Positions 1 through 7,394 of a stretch of DNA of 11,543 nt are shown here, one piece after another. Every line of letters begins with the position of its first letter. Within the stretch, counting starts at the first letter, position 1. The DNA is from Firmicutes bacterium UBA3914 (lineage in GTDB: Bacteria > Bacillota > Limnochordia > Darwinibacteriales > Darwinibacteriaceae): NCBI GenBank assembly GCA_002391385.1, contig DGEY01000079.1, positions 1-11,543 of the forward strand, read 5' to 3'. Both the position numbers and the translations under genes were made by a program. A model generated the notes under the pieces. The model was given only the letters and a program-made list of their open reading frames with translations, did not search any database and was not told the DNA's origin.

Positions 1-177
1 ACCCTTTTGCGGATCGGCACTTAACATTCGCCCAACCGTCTCCAGTGCTCCAGTCTTGGTGATGAGAAAGTTGAAACAAAACAGTCGTTGCAGTGGGCGA
101 TGGATGATCCGCTTCTGGAGCATGATTCATTGGGTGGGACGGAGTTGAGGGCTAAAATCCTTTGGTAGAAGATGGAT
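1..177. other. Left-edge region, no identifiable gene; possible C-terminal tail(s) of an upstream + strand gene
   Basis: No reading frame here carries a recognisable domain. On the + strand three tails are possible: a short one ending in TAA at 22-24 (...TLLRIGT), one ending in TGA at 60-62 (...TFAQPSPVLQSW), and one open from 25 to a TAG at 166-168 whose last residues, from an ATG at 100, read MDDPLLEHDSLGGTELRAKI-LW. The last stop lies just ahead of the intrinsic terminator at 178-204, so an upstream + strand transcript ends here. I cannot tell which tail is real, or whether the stretch is a decayed gene remnant. A 144-codon minus-strand frame (21-455) overlaps the flavoprotein gene and looks like a shadow. 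Confidence 0.35.
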
Positions 178-204
178 AGAACCGCAGGGATGCGGTTCTT
201 TTTT
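178..204 (+). terminator. Rho-independent terminator of the upstream transcript
   Basis: The sequence shows a perfect 9-bp stem, AGAACCGCA (178-186) with TGCGGTTCT (191-199), closed by a GGGA tetraloop and followed by a T run (199-204). This is the standard intrinsic terminator form. It separates whatever lies upstream of position 177 from the flavoprotein/xylanase cluster, which therefore needs its own promoter between about 205 and 300. Confidence 0.9.
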
Positions 205-230
205 GTGTCCGGTTGGAAGGAAGGCGGTGG

Positions 231-254
231 AAGATTTGAGAAAATCTTTATGAT
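231..254 (+). promoter_or_regulatory. Perfect dyad abutting a -10-like hexamer; candidate operator/promoter of the cluster
   Basis: AAGATTT (231-237), GAGA, AAATCTT (242-248) is a perfect 7-bp inverted repeat. It is immediately followed by TATGAT (249-254), one mismatch from the TATAAT -10 consensus. No convincing -35 box lies 16-18 nt upstream (226-231 reads CGGTGG), so a promoter here would be weak or activator-dependent. A dyad touching a -10 box suggests a repressor or activator site, but this is inference. The AT-rich hairpin has no T tract and is not a terminator. Confidence 0.4.
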
Positions 255-297
255 GTAAAGCGGCGATTGGATCGCAGTTATGTAAAACGGCGGTGGA
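253..297 (+). repeat. Two imperfect direct repeats, 27-nt period, in the leader
   Basis: ATGTAAAGCGGCGATTGGA (253-271) is repeated as ATGTAAAACGGCGGTGGA (280-297), with a start-to-start distance of 27 nt. A shorter relative, GGCGGTGGA, lies near 223-232. The second copy overlaps the ribosome-binding region of the first flavoprotein gene. These may be protein-binding half-sites or local sequence drift; nothing in the window decides this. Confidence 0.4.
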
Positions 298-300
298 GTG

Positions 301-813
301 ATGCGCTTAGTAATCCACGATCTGGAACCCGACTGCTTTAAGCAGCTCTTTCCTGGGCAGCTTGGCGATCTGCACATCATTTCCCCCGAGGCGCCCATCC
401 ACCACTGTCTGGGCTGCTTCGGCTGTTGGGTCAAAACGCCCGGTGCTTGTGTCATCCGGGATCACTATGGCGATCTGGGTGAGCTTTTCGCCAGATGCCA
501 GGAGGTACTGATCATCAGCCGCTGCTGTTACGGCGGTTTCAGCCCCTTCGTGAAAAATGTCCTGGACCGCAGCATTTCCTACATCCACCCCTTCTTTGTA
601 AACAAGAACGGGGAAATGCATCACAGGCGGCGGTACAGCAACCGGGCCCGCCTTGAGGTCTGGTTCTACGGTGATACAACCGAACAGGAAAAACATACAG
701 CTCGGGGCCTAGTTGAGGCCAACACCATCAATCTGTGGTGGGAGGCCGCAGGCGTTGAGTTTTTCCAGATTCCCGAGGAAATGGAGGGCCGGCTGCCGTG
801 CAAGTCGCTCTGA
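301..813 (+). CDS. Flavodoxin-fold oxidoreductase with an iron-sulfur-flavoprotein-like cysteine motif
   Basis: The 170-residue product resembles the flavodoxin/NADPH-dependent FMN reductase superfamily. Numbering from the in-frame GTG at 298, it opens with a short beta strand (RLVIHDLEP). At C37-C40-C43-C51 it carries the pattern Cx2Cx2Cx7C within CLGCFGCWVKTPGAC. A conserved-looking SRCCYGGFSPFVKNVLDRS stretch follows near residue 94, and the C-terminal half has the KHTARGLVEAN helix typical of these proteins. Iron-sulfur flavoproteins (Isf) bind a 4Fe-4S cluster with a compact Cx2Cx2Cx4-7C motif, which this spacing fits. The usual N-terminal GSPRxxxNT phosphate loop for FMN is not visible. 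No signal peptide, so cytoplasmic. The start is ATG 301; GTG 298 is an alternative. The nearest Shine-Dalgarno-like run (GGTGGA, 292-297) sits very close to either. It overlaps the next gene by 16 nt. Cofactors and substrate are not determined. Confidence 0.75.
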   Translation: MRLVIHDLEPDCFKQLFPGQLGDLHIISPEAPIHHCLGCFGCWVKTPGACVIRDHYGDLGELFARCQEVLIISRCCYGGFSPFVKNVLDRSISYIHPFFVNKNGEMHHRRRYSNRARLEVWFYGDTTEQEKHTARGLVEANTINLWWEAAGVEFFQIPEEMEGRLPCKSL

Positions 814-1439
814 TCAATGGAAGCCCCAAGCGGCACCGCAGCGCCTCCGGCTGTATCCTGAAGTATCTCCAGCCCCTTTTGGAGCAGGAGGGCCATGTCA
901 CAGCAGCCTTTTCTTTGGGCAGGCCAGAGCTGGCTCCCCAGGATGCCAAGGGTATAGGCGATTGTGATGCACTGATTTTCGCCCTTCCGCTCTATGTAGA
1001 TGGCCTGCCCTCGCATCTGGTCAGCTGCCTGCTGCAGCTGGAGGAAAGCCTGGCGAGATCCGGGGGAAAGATGGGTGTATATGCCATCGTGAACTGCGGG
1101 TTCTACGAAGGGCACCAAGCCAGGTGGGCCCTGAACATACTGGAGAACTGGTGCCACCGCGCCGGGCTCCGCTGGGGCTATGGCATCGGACTTGGAGCAG
1201 GCGGCGTGCTGCTCAGTATCGAGAATGTGCCCCTGGGTGCTGGCCCCACAAGGAATCTGGCCCAAGCCCTCAGGCAGCTGGCCTCCTCCGTGGGCCAAGG
1301 CTTCGGCGGCGAGAACGTGTTTACCACGATGAACATGCCCAAGCTGATCTACAAACTGGCGGCGGAAGTTGGCTGGTGCAGATCTGCCAAGGCCAATGGT
1401 TTGAAGATCCGCGATCTGTCCCTGCGGAGGGGGAGCTGA
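798..1439 (+). CDS. NAD(P)H-dependent FMN reductase-like flavodoxin-fold protein
   Basis: The 213-residue product begins with a beta strand and an FMN phosphate-binding loop, ALINGSPKRHRSAS (residues 4-17), followed by a DALIFALPLYVDGLPSHL segment near residues 54-71. Both are typical of the NADPH-dependent FMN reductase/flavodoxin superfamily. A second strand-loop (GVYAIVNCGFYEGHQA) starts near residue 94. The C-terminal 60 residues are helical and end in a basic tail. It lacks the cysteine motif of the preceding gene. The start is GTG at 798, chosen because the loop begins directly after it and GGAGG lies at 783-788; it overlaps the upstream stop by 16 nt, suggesting translational coupling and perhaps a complex. 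No signal peptide. It is likely a cytoplasmic flavin-dependent redox protein; the electron acceptor is unknown. Confidence 0.8.
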   Translation: MQVALINGSPKRHRSASGCILKYLQPLLEQEGHVTAAFSLGRPELAPQDAKGIGDCDALIFALPLYVDGLPSHLVSCLLQLEESLARSGGKMGVYAIVNCGFYEGHQARWALNILENWCHRAGLRWGYGIGLGAGGVLLSIENVPLGAGPTRNLAQALRQLASSVGQGFGGENVFTTMNMPKLIYKLAAEVGWCRSAKANGLKIRDLSLRRGS

Positions 1440-1446
1440 CCAGAGC

Positions 1447-2925
1447 ATGGAGAGCGTCAAAAACCCCATCATCTGGGCGGACGTCCCAGACCCCAGCGTG
1501 ATCAGGGTTGGAGATACCTACTACATGACCAGCACCACCATGCACATGAACCCAGGCGTGCCCGTGATGAAATCCAGGGATCTGGTGAACTGGGAGATCG
1601 TGAACTACGTTTACGATGTCCTTGGTGAACAGGACGAGCAGTGCCTGGAAAACGGCAAGGATGAGTACGGGAAGGGGTCCTGGGCCAGCAGTCTGCGCCA
1701 CCACAACGGCACCTATTATGTGGTCTTCAGTTCCCAGACAGAGCAGAAAACCTTTGTGTTCCAGACCAGGGATATCCAGGGGGGTCCCTGGGAAAAGCAC
1801 ACCCTGCCCTTCCTCCACGACATGTCCCTGCTCTTTGACGATGATGGGAAAGTGTACCTGGTTCACGGCAGCGGAGACATCCGAATCCTGGAGCTGACCT
1901 CCAATTGCAGCGCCGTAAGGCCAGGGGGCCTGAACCAGGTGATCATCCCCAACAGCAGTGCTGTGGCTGGGGATGAGATCGCCCTCCCCGCGGAGGGCGC
2001 CCACATCCACAAGATTAACGGGATGTACTATATCTTCCTGATCACCTGGCCCAGGGGAGGCATGCGCACACAGCTCTGCTACCGTGCCAAGAAGATCTTG
2101 GGTCCCTGGGAAGGCCGCATCGTATTGCAGCATGCCGGCATCGCCCAGGGCGGGCTGGTTGATACACCGGAAGGGAAATGGTATGCCCTGCTCTTTGGCG
2201 ATCGCGGCGCGGTGGGGCGCATCCCCTACTTGGTTCCTGTGCACTGGGAAGAGGGCTGGCCCGTGTTTGGAGTGCAGGGCCGGGTGCCTGTGGATACAGG
2301 GATCGGCCCCAGCCTGGGACTGAAGATCGTCTCTTCAGATGAGTTTGCCGGTCCCCAGCTGGGCCTAACCTGGCAGTGGAACCACAATCCGGATAACGCT
2401 AACTGGTCCCTCAGTGAGCGCCCAGGTTACCTCCGACTGCGAACAGGACGCCTCAGCAAGGGCTTGACCGATGCCCGCAACACCTTAACCCAAAGGACCT
2501 TCGGGCCTGAGTGCTCAGGGACCGTGGCAGTGGAAACCGCCGGTATGCGCAGCGGTGATTGCGCCGGCCTTGCGGTGCTGCAGGAGAAATACGGTTTTGT
2601 GGGGGTCAAGGTGTGCGGCACCGATAGATTTGTGGTGATGGCCGAGGCCAGCTCCGGCTCGTGTGTGGAGGTGGAGCGCATCCCTGTCCACGAAACCCGC
2701 CTCTACTTCCAGATCCGCTGTGATTTCCAGGACCAAAAAGACCTAGCCTATCTCTCCTACAGCACCAACGGCCAGGAGTGGATCCCCCTGGGGCGCCCTC
2801 TGCAGATGGTGTACACCCTCCCCCACTTTATGGGGTATCGGTTTGCTCTTTTTAACTTCGCCACCGAAACCGCCGGCGGCTACGCCGACTTCGATTACTT
2901 CCGCATCGCGGGCTCTAGAACCTAA
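1447..2925 (+). CDS. Glycoside hydrolase family 43 beta-xylosidase / alpha-L-arabinofuranosidase
   Basis: This 492-residue enzyme has an N-terminal five-bladed propeller of GH43 type (about residues 5-290) and a C-terminal beta-sandwich (about 300-490) like the concanavalin-type domain common behind GH43 xylosidases. The three expected catalytic acids are visible: general base D15 in WADVPDPS, pKa modulator D125 in LHDMSLLFDDDG, and general acid E183 in LPAEGAHIHK. The N-terminal NPIIWADVPDPSVIRVGDT and MHMNPGVPVMKSRDLVNW segments resemble the GH43_12-type group, where arabinofuranosidase and xylosidase activities both occur, so the exact specificity is open. There is no signal peptide, so it probably acts in the cytoplasm on imported xylo-oligosaccharides. 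ATG 1447 is 7 nt after the previous stop, with GGAGGGGGAG at 1426-1435. It is followed after 18 nt by the xylanase-esterase gene. Confidence 0.93.
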   Translation: MESVKNPIIWADVPDPSVIRVGDTYYMTSTTMHMNPGVPVMKSRDLVNWEIVNYVYDVLGEQDEQCLENGKDEYGKGSWASSLRHHNGTYYVVFSSQTEQKTFVFQTRDIQGGPWEKHTLPFLHDMSLLFDDDGKVYLVHGSGDIRILELTSNCSAVRPGGLNQVIIPNSSAVAGDEIALPAEGAHIHKINGMYYIFLITWPRGGMRTQLCYRAKKILGPWEGRIVLQHAGIAQGGLVDTPEGKWYALLFGDRGAVGRIPYLVPVHWEEGWPVFGVQGRVPVDTGIGPSLGLKIVSSDEFAGPQLGLTWQWNHNPDNANWSLSERPGYLRLRTGRLSKGLTDARNTLTQRTFGPECSGTVAVETAGMRSGDCAGLAVLQEKYGFVGVKVCGTDRFVVMAEASSGSCVEVERIPVHETRLYFQIRCDFQDQKDLAYLSYSTNGQEWIPLGRPLQMVYTLPHFMGYRFALFNFATETAGGYADFDYFRIAGSRT

Positions 2926-2943
2926 AGACTGGGGGTTTAGCGA

Positions 2944-5838
2944 TTGAAGGGGAAGTTCACGACTATTGCCGCATTGCTGCTGCTTTTGATTGGGGCTGTG
3001 GGCACTTTGCCGGCCCGCGCCCAGGTCAGTGAGCTGCCTTCGCTGCGGGAGATCTACAAAGACTGCTTCGACCTCGGCGCCGCGGTCAGCATCGCCGGGT
3101 GGTCCGACCAAACCCTGGACAAGCACAGTGAGCTGCTTGCCCACCACTTCAACAGTCTAACCGCTGGGAATGAGATGAAGCCCGACGCCACCCAGCCCTG
3201 GCCTGGCACCTTTCGCTTTGCCGATGCGGACCGCATGATCGCCTTTGCCCAGGAACACGGCATGAAAGTGCGGGGCCACACCCTGGTCTGGCACAATCAA
3301 ACACCCCAGTGGTTTTTCCGGGACGGCAGCAACCAGCTGATCTACGAGAAGGAGACCATCACCGCTGAGGATCGCCAGGCGGTGATCCACCGGTTGGAAC
3401 AGCACATCGAAGCGGTGGTGGGCCATTTCGGAGATGCCGTCTACGCCTGGGATGTGGTCAATGAAGCGGTTTCCGACACCGGCGGGAGCATCTACCGGCA
3501 GGACTCCCCCTGGTACCGGATCCTGGGTGAAGATTACATCAAGATCGCCTTCCGCAAGGCCCATGAGGTGAACCCCAACGCCAAGCTGTTTTACAACGAC
3601 TACTACATCGACGCCCCTGCTAAACGTGCCCGCACCCTGGAGATGCTGCAGAAGCTCCTGGCCGAGGGAGTGCCCATCCACGGGGTGGGCATCCAGGGCC
3701 ACTGGAGCGTTAACGACACCAGGATCAGCGAGATCGAGCAGTCCATCCGCATGTACGCGGAGTTGGGACTGGAGATCCAGATCACGGAAATGGATGTGGG
3801 CATGCAGGGCTTTACCGAAGAGGAACAGGCTGAGCGCTACAGAGAGCTTTTCCAGCTGTTCAAGAAGTACAGCGATGTGATCACCAGCGTCACCCTCTGG
3901 GGAACTACCGACGACACATCCTGGCGCCGGGATGAAAGCCCCCTCCTCTTCGATGCCAACCAGCAGCCCAAACCCGCCTTTTGGGCGTTGGTGGATACGG
4001 AAAAACCGTGGTACGCCAACAGGGCCGAGTATCTCGGGGCAGTGGCTTTTCTAAGCAGCTCCGGCCAGAGGCTTGGTGTCTTGAGGCCGGGAGAATACAG
4101 CATCGCTGAATTGGAAGCCCTGGGTTTTACCCTGGAGGAAGTGGCTGGTCTGGACGTGGAACGGGAACACCTGATCACCTTCTACTCCCAGGAAGACTTG
4201 CGGGGTGAGGCCTGGCACTTCACAACAACCGACAGCTTCCCCGGCAGAGCCCTGGCGGCTGAGGCTAAGTCCCTTTCCATCCGCTTCCTTGAATCCAAGA
4301 ACATCGCTCTGAACAAGCCCGTACGGGCCAGCGTCCTGGAGGATCGGGCGGCCAGAGCGGTGGATGGCGATGGGCTCACCAGCTGGTCACCTTCTGCAGG
4401 GCCCCCCTACTGGCTGGAGGTGGATCTGCAGGGGAACTTCCTCCTGAGCCGGTGGGTGGTGCGCCTCCACGGCAGCGGGCCCCTGGGGGGCCAGGTGGCA
4501 GAAAGCCCGTTTAACGCCGCAGATTTCCGCCTGCAGGTGAGCGATGACGCCATCACCTGGCGCGACGAGGATGTTGTGGAAGGGAATACCGCGAGCGTCT
4601 ATGAAGGTTCTTTAGACCTCGTCCCCGCCAGGTTTATCAGGCTTTATGTCACGAGACCCACTTCCGTGGAGCTCAATTACAGCCTGTACGTTTACGAGCT
4701 GGAGGTCTATGAAACAGGCCTGGAGGAATCCAGCGCCAAGGCCCCCGGGGATCAGGCCGCAGAGGTGGTAAGTATGGTCGAGATCAAACAGCTGCCCTAT
4801 GAGTACCGGCAGACTCTCCCCAAGGAGCAGAGGGGCCGCCTGGAGGAATTCTCCTACCCCGTGAGCCACTATATCAACAGGGAGCGCCAGCTGGTGACCG
4901 CTCAAGGCCTAAAGGCAAAAGAGGCGGGCCGGGAGACGGTAGAGGGCGAGCCCATTACCAAGCAGGCCTACATCTACCTGCCCCCTGGCTATGATCCGGA
5001 GGACCAGGAGACCAAGTACAACGTGCTCTACCTGCTGCACGGGGTGGGCGGTTCCCGCTACGAATGGCTGCGGGGCAGCGGTACAGCCCATGATACGTAC
5101 GTGATCTGCAATGTCCTGGACAACCTGATCGCCAGTGGCGAGATCGAGCCGCTTTTGGTGGTCTTCCCCGAGGGAAGGAGCGCCCATGACTGGACAGACA
5201 CGGCTTTCAATCCCCAGAAGACCAACCTGCTGGGCTTTTACTACTTCGATTACGAGCTGCGCCACGACTTAATACCGTTTGTGGAAGCGAACTTCAACAC
5301 TTACGCGGACATTACGGACACTTCCCCCGAAGGGATCGCCTTCAGCCGGGAGCACCGGGCCATTGCCGGGCTCTCCATGGGGGGTATGCAGGCGTTGAAC
5401 CTCACCTTGGGCGGCCACAGGCATGATTTTGCCGCCTTCACGGGTGCAGCGGGTGATCCCCAAAACGGGCTGGCCCCCACAGTGCTGGCCCAAGGTATGC
5501 AGGATCTGTTTGCCTATGTGGGTGCCTTTTCCAATGCCCCCACATCCAGCCCAGGAACGGTCCTGGGGCAGGGCATCGCCTCCTCACCCCACAGGATTGA
5601 GCTGCTGTACATGACCTGCGGCGATGCCGACGCCATTGCCATGCAGAGCTACCGGTCTGCCGCAGACGGGCTGCGGGAGGCGGCCGGAGATAACCTGGGA
5701 GCCTTCTACCAAGTGGTGCTGAAGGGCCGCGGCCACGACTTCAGCGTCTGGAACCACGGATTCTACAATTTCATCCGGCTCTGTTTTGGCAAAGTGGAAA
5801 CGGCGGAGCCGGTGGATATCCTGCTCACCCTTGATTAG
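2944..5838 (+). CDS. Secreted multidomain endo-xylanase (GH10) / feruloyl esterase (CE1)
   Basis: The 964-residue protein starts with a signal peptide (basic MKGKF, hydrophobic core 6-22, predicted cut after A26 in PARA-Q). GH10 covers about residues 33-355, with acid/base E174 in WDVVNEAV and nucleophile E282 in QITEMDV. A beta/gamma-crystallin-like module follows (about 362-450: LRPGEYSIAELEALGF, then ITFYSQEDLRGEAWHF). Next is an F5/8C discoidin (CBM32-like) module (about 453-592, beginning NIALNKPV), a short linker, and a CE1 esterase (about 610-955). CE1 shows an oxyanion HGVGG at 699-703, nucleophile S811 in GLSMGG, probable Asp D894 or D896 in CGDADA, and H931 in GRGHDFSVW. It should cut the xylan backbone and release ferulate outside the cytoplasmic membrane. 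GH10 followed by CE1 recalls clostridial cellulosomal XynY, but no dockerin or S-layer module is present. The start is TTG at 2944, 8 nt after GGGGG (2931-2935), chosen because it gives a complete signal peptide. Confidence 0.95.
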   Translation: MKGKFTTIAALLLLLIGAVGTLPARAQVSELPSLREIYKDCFDLGAAVSIAGWSDQTLDKHSELLAHHFNSLTAGNEMKPDATQPWPGTFRFADADRMIAFAQEHGMKVRGHTLVWHNQTPQWFFRDGSNQLIYEKETITAEDRQAVIHRLEQHIEAVVGHFGDAVYAWDVVNEAVSDTGGSIYRQDSPWYRILGEDYIKIAFRKAHEVNPNAKLFYNDYYIDAPAKRARTLEMLQKLLAEGVPIHGVGIQGHWSVNDTRISEIEQSIRMYAELGLEIQITEMDVGMQGFTEEEQAERYRELFQLFKKYSDVITSVTLWGTTDDTSWRRDESPLLFDANQQPKPAFWALVDTEKPWYANRAEYLGAVAFLSSSGQRLGVLRPGEYSIAELEALGFTLEEVAGLDVEREHLITFYSQEDLRGEAWHFTTTDSFPGRALAAEAKSLSIRFLESKNIALNKPVRASVLEDRAARAVDGDGLTSWSPSAGPPYWLEVDLQGNFLLSRWVVRLHGSGPLGGQVAESPFNAADFRLQVSDDAITWRDEDVVEGNTASVYEGSLDLVPARFIRLYVTRPTSVELNYSLYVYELEVYETGLEESSAKAPGDQAAEVVSMVEIKQLPYEYRQTLPKEQRGRLEEFSYPVSHYINRERQLVTAQGLKAKEAGRETVEGEPITKQAYIYLPPGYDPEDQETKYNVLYLLHGVGGSRYEWLRGSGTAHDTYVICNVLDNLIASGEIEPLLVVFPEGRSAHDWTDTAFNPQKTNLLGFYYFDYELRHDLIPFVEANFNTYADITDTSPEGIAFSREHRAIAGLSMGGMQALNLTLGGHRHDFAAFTGAAGDPQNGLAPTVLAQGMQDLFAYVGAFSNAPTSSPGTVLGQGIASSPHRIELLYMTCGDADAIAMQSYRSAADGLREAAGDNLGAFYQVVLKGRGHDFSVWNHGFYNFIRLCFGKVETAEPVDILLTLD

Positions 5839-5864
5839 CCCCAGGGCCCGAAAGAGGTGAAACC

Positions 5865-7394
5865 ATGCTGCGGGAAGTGCGCATCAAAAACGGCCTAGTG
5901 CGGGGCCTGCCCGCGGCCGACCCCAGGATTACCAGTTTCAAGGGGATTCCCTTTGCTGCACCGCCCATCGGGCCCAACCGGTGGCGGGCGCCGCAGCCCG
6001 CGCCGGACTGGGATGGCGTTTTGGAGGCTTTCCAGTTCGGCCCCATCGCCATGCAGGCCACACCGGGAATTAACAAGGACAATATCTACGATTTTGAATG
6101 GCATGTGGATCCCCATGTGCCCATGGGCGAGGACTGCCTGCACTTGAATGTCTGGACCCCGGCCACCAGCCCCGAAGACCGGCTGCCTGTGTTCGTCTGG
6201 TTCTTCGGCGGCGGGCTGCAAGTTGGTTACCCTTCCGAGATGGAATTCGATGGGGAGCGCATCGCCCGCCGGGGAGTGGTGGTGGTCACCATCAACTACC
6301 GGCTGAACGTGTTTGGCTTTCTGTGCCACCCCGAAATCACCAAAGAGGCGCCGGAGGCACCGGCCAACTTCGGCCACCTGGACCAGCAGTTTGCCGTCCG
6401 CTGGGTTCAGGAAAACATCGCGGCCTTTGGCGGAGATCCCACCAACATCACTATCGGCGGGCAGTCCGCCGGAGGCGGCAGTGTGCTGGCCCAGCTCACC
6501 TCGCCCCAAAACCAGGGCCTATGCCAGCGGGCCATTATCCAAAGCGGACTGTTTGCTCCGCTCTACCCGAACAACAGGAGGCCGCCCCGGGGGTTCAGCC
6601 TCCAGGAAGCGGAACAGGCTGGAATGGAGTTCTTCGCTTACCTGGGAGTCTCTTCGCTGCAGGAGGCTAGGGAGCTGGATGGGGAGTTCATCCGCCGCAA
6701 GGCCTTGGAGTGCGGGCGGTTCTGGGGGACTGTGATCGACGGCCAGTTCTGCACCGGCGATCCCTTCCAGCTCTTCCTGGAAAACAAGCGCCTGCAGGTG
6801 CCGGTTCTGGCGGGGCACACCTCCTCAGAGTTCATCAGCAAGCCCCAAGTTCAGACCAAAGAAGAGCTGCAGAACCTGGCCCAGGAGCTCTTTGCCGATG
6901 CGGCGCCGGAGTTTTTGGACCTGATCGAATTCAACAACTCTACCCTGGAAGAGGCTCTGGAAAAGGCGGGGTTAAACACCATCGAATACGCGGTGCACCT
7001 GGCCGCCCGGGCCAATGCTGAACACGGCGGTGGTCTTCCCTTCTACTACTACAACTTCGATGCTGAGATTCCGGGTCCTGACAACCCCGGCGCCTTTCAT
7101 TCCGTGGACCTGTGGTTCTTCTTTGAAACGCTGGCCAAGTGCTGGCGGCCCTTTGTGGGTAAACACTACGATCTGGCCCGTCAGATGTGCAATTATTGGG
7201 CAAACTTCATCAAAAGCGGCGATCCCAACGGCCTGGATGCCGCCGGGGAACCAATGCCCCATTGGTCCCCCTACACAAACGAAGAGCCCTTCGGAATGCT
7301 CTTCCGCGACAAGCCGGAGTTTGCCAGGCAGGGACCCAGCCCGCTCATGGAGTTTCTGGTTGATCGCTTCTTTTTGAAGCATTCGGAGAGCTAG
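5865..7394 (+). CDS. Type-B carboxylesterase (PnbA/cholinesterase-like), cytoplasmic
   Basis: This 509-residue alpha/beta hydrolase has the type-B carboxylesterase layout. Near the N-terminus are FKGIPFAAPPIGPNRWRAP and EDCLHLNVWTP. The nucleophile is S201 in GGQSAGGGS, with probable catalytic E322 in GHTSSEF and H412 in FHSVDLWFF. The oxyanion segment reads WFFGGGLQ (about 112-119), with phenylalanine where most members have the histidine of HGGG. There is no signal peptide, so it probably works inside the cell. Given its neighbours, it likely removes acetyl or hydroxycinnamoyl esters from imported xylo-oligosaccharides. That is inferred from context, since the family hydrolyses many esters. 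ATG 5865 has AGAGGTG at 5853-5859 and lies 26 nt behind the xylanase-esterase stop. It is the last gene of the enzyme block. Confidence 0.92.
   Translation: MLREVRIKNGLVRGLPAADPRITSFKGIPFAAPPIGPNRWRAPQPAPDWDGVLEAFQFGPIAMQATPGINKDNIYDFEWHVDPHVPMGEDCLHLNVWTPATSPEDRLPVFVWFFGGGLQVGYPSEMEFDGERIARRGVVVVTINYRLNVFGFLCHPEITKEAPEAPANFGHLDQQFAVRWVQENIAAFGGDPTNITIGGQSAGGGSVLAQLTSPQNQGLCQRAIIQSGLFAPLYPNNRRPPRGFSLQEAEQAGMEFFAYLGVSSLQEARELDGEFIRRKALECGRFWGTVIDGQFCTGDPFQLFLENKRLQVPVLAGHTSSEFISKPQVQTKEELQNLAQELFADAAPEFLDLIEFNNSTLEEALEKAGLNTIEYAVHLAARANAEHGGGLPFYYYNFDAEIPGPDNPGAFHSVDLWFFFETLAKCWRPFVGKHYDLARQMCNYWANFIKSGDPNGLDAAGEPMPHWSPYTNEEPFGMLFRDKPEFARQGPSPLMEFLVDRFFLKHSES

Noticed and set aside
253..297. 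The two ATGTAAARCGGCG repeats as a CRISPR-like array
   Set aside because: Only two imperfect copies with an 8-9 nt spacer, and no cas genes; far too short for CRISPR.
21..455. Minus-strand 144-codon frame at the left edge
   Set aside because: It crosses the terminator at 178-204 and the start of the first flavoprotein gene, has low-complexity content, and shows no domain.
798..813. Overlap of the two flavoprotein genes as a frameshifted single gene
   Set aside because: Each product starts with its own beta strand and has near-family length, and the second has a GTG start with a Shine-Dalgarno at 783-788, so two genes fit better than one broken gene.
666..2244. Long minus-strand open frames (666-1472 and 1321-2244) antisense to the flavoprotein and GH43 genes
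   Set aside because: They lie opposite genes with clear motifs, have no recognisable domains, and are rich in the residues expected from reverse reading of GC-rich codons. They are shadows.
4700..5838. Possible dockerin or S-layer anchor on the xylanase-esterase
   Set aside because: The linker after the discoidin module is only about 15 residues and the protein ends right after the CE1 fold (VDILLTLD); no duplicated calcium-binding dockerin segment or SLH motif is visible.
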